Of a stretch of 64,000 nt of DNA, positions 59,786-64,000 are shown in pieces. Source of the stretch: Adiantum capillus-veneris (taxonomy: Eukaryota; Streptophyta; Polypodiopsida; Polypodiales; Pteridaceae); contig CM043959.1 of NCBI GenBank assembly GCA_014529385.2, positions 57,888,753-57,952,752 on the forward strand. Direction: 5' to 3'. The position numbers and the translations under genes are program-made. The notes under the pieces were generated by a model, which saw only the letters and a list, made by a program, of their open reading frames with translations, did no database searches and was not told the origin of the DNA. How positions within the stretch are numbered: the first letter of the stretch is position 1; every line of letters begins with the position of its first letter.

Positions 59786-59972
59786 TTTAAGGGGGGAGTA
59801 ATGTCAGGATAAGGGTCATGTAACCTAAGAACTAGGATGGTCATGGACTACAGCCAAGGGTCGGGCTAGACAGTGTGGATAGGGGATCCGTCTAGGGCAA
59901 GGGGCTAGGAGCCTGCCTATATAAAGGGAGGTTGGGAGGAGGATCTTCAAGCTAGTTTCCCTAGTTCTTACA
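59786..59972 (+). repeat. Polypurine tract and 3' LTR of the split element
   Basis: The purine tract TTTAAGGGGGGAG ends one or two bases before the LTR (59802-59972, 171 bp). The LTR has a TATA box (TATATAAA) at 59918-59925, mirroring the left copy. AATGC follows. Confidence 0.88.
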
Positions 59973-63220
<3,248 letters not shown>

Positions 63221-63221
63221 T

Positions 63222-63520
63222 TTAATCAATCTTACATATTTGTCCTTCCACGCTACCTTGCCTCCTGAGCCATAGTACGTGGGAGTTTGCTTGGTGCGAG
63301 CTTCGCGTTGTTGTTTGTAGGATGAGCCCATCGCAGCCTGATCGCTCTTTTCTTGCATTGCCCACTCCCACCCCACGTTGCCGTGTTGCCACCACGATAG
63401 CTCCTGTCTTGAACTCTAATTTGGTTGACTTGTGCGTGCCGTACACTAGACTTCTTGTTTTCAAAATGTTTTTATGTAGCCTTCCAGCCATTGTTGTGAA
63501 AAACATTGATCGGGGGCATT
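63222..63520 (-). pseudogene. Remnant of a CACTA second ORF
   Basis: Read on the minus strand across frames, this region gives KKSSVRHAQVNQIRVQDRSY, then AAMGSSYKQQREARTKQ and PTYYGSGGKVAWKDKY. The QQREA...GSGG pattern parallels the second ORF of the CACTA element at 19.7 kb (RQQREAAQVRQM...GSGGFDTFRYEF). The frame is broken and no terminal CACTA motif is seen nearby. It probably belongs to another, older element extending leftward. Confidence 0.4.
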
Positions 63521-64000
63521 TGGATATCTAGCATGCAACACGTTGTCAAGAAATTTGCGGTCTTGCCAGGAAAGCACCGGGCTTATGGCTATGAGAGTTT
63601 GTGAGAGAACTCAAACAGAACTATATGAAGGAGTTAAACCATAGATGCCATGAAGACTAGGGTTTGGAAGGAAGTGCAATCAAAGAAGCCCCACTCTTTC
63701 TCTCTTGCACTCACACACACAAAGAAAGAACACAAAAGAGAGTGTCAAAACAACACAAAGATGAAAACATCACGGCTGTGGTCATATCGTATCATGGGTA
63801 ATATGAAAGGGTTAATAGATGATTTAATAGCATTCAATCTTGGCTGACCAAATAGGCTACGAATTGTTCTTTGGAATTGTAGTTTTGTGCTTACCATAAT
63901 ATATATTTTTTGTCTAGTGATTGGGATTAATTGTGTGTACAAATCCTCTTGGTTCATAGCAAAATAACTACGCTTACGTTGTGAGCGGGATAAAAACACA
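63521..64000. other. Right edge, nothing recognised
   Basis: Short unremarkable frames only; no known motif. Confidence 0.4.

Larger units (their letters stand above)
39049..59972 (+). mobile_element. Short-LTR gypsy-type element split by a nested giant transposon
   Basis: Near-identical direct repeats at 39049-39221 and 59802-59972 begin TGTTAGGACAAGG or TGTCAGGATAAGG and end TTCTTACA. A Met-type PBS follows the left copy and a purine tract (TTTAAGGGGGGAG) precedes the right one. Flanking pentamers CATGC and AATGC match at four of five positions. The internal parts not belonging to the nested transposon (39222-43134 and 59421-59801) are about 4.3 kb and essentially noncoding. The only coding trace is YEDITTFVFEDENSSLRGE just before the right LTR, which resembles a chromovirus polyprotein end. 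The 16.3-kb interior is a later insertion. Confidence 0.85.

Overview
This is eukaryotic DNA, almost certainly from a large, transposon-rich land-plant genome. The evidence is plant retrotransposon lineages, a plant CACTA transposon, an intact ALOG-family (LSH/G1/TAWAWA) transcription-regulator gene, GT-AG introns and very long GA/CT arrays. The ALOG protein looks like the type found across land plants. A fern or other non-seed plant is my guess from the general character, not something the sequence proves. The only gene that looks like an ordinary host gene is ALOG (34605-35603, minus).

Layout. (a) 1-3.3 kb: no recognisable gene. (b) About 3.4-16 kb, minus strand: a decayed Ty3/gypsy element with a tRNA-Asp-type primer-binding site (PBS), full gag-PR-RT-RH-IN order, a duplicated integrase H2C2 segment, a second retropepsin after integrase, and a leader carrying repeated 24-bp palindromes. 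(c) 16-18.7 kb: noncoding, with a recent 264-bp tandem duplication. (d) 18661-24489: a near-intact CACTA transposon with exact AGA target-site duplications (TSDs), a spliced TNP2-type transposase and a second ORF. (e) 25059-31927, minus: an old chromovirus-like gypsy element. (f) 34.6-36.8 kb: the ALOG gene and its GA/CT-rich upstream region. (g) 39049-59972: a short-LTR gypsy-type element that has been split by a large nested insertion. (h) 60-64 kb: GA arrays and a CACTA second-ORF remnant.

The most unusual object is nested in (g). It is a 16.3-kb DNA transposon (43135-59420) with 33-bp terminal inverted repeats starting CATTAGG, about 11.9 kb before later insertions. It has four gene blocks. 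Block 1 (+) is a divergent RNase H-fold (DDE) transposase in four exons. Block 2 (-) is an unrecognised protein. Block 3 (+) holds a histone H3 homologue with CENH3-like features, followed in the same strand and exon series by a Ulp1/C48-type cysteine protease domain, an acidic repeat region and an FCP1-like HAD phosphatase domain. Block 4 (-) is an unrecognised two-exon protein. Blocks 2 and 3 diverge from a 2-kb hub of GA/CT/CA repeats that carries four copies of a 60-63 bp hairpin.

This transposon was later hit by a 452-bp MITE with related CATTAGG ends and by an internally deleted copia element (53474-57396) with perfect CTCTT TSDs. All four blocks now carry stops or frameshifts, so this copy is a decaying representative of what was probably a mobile, chromatin-themed multi-gene element.
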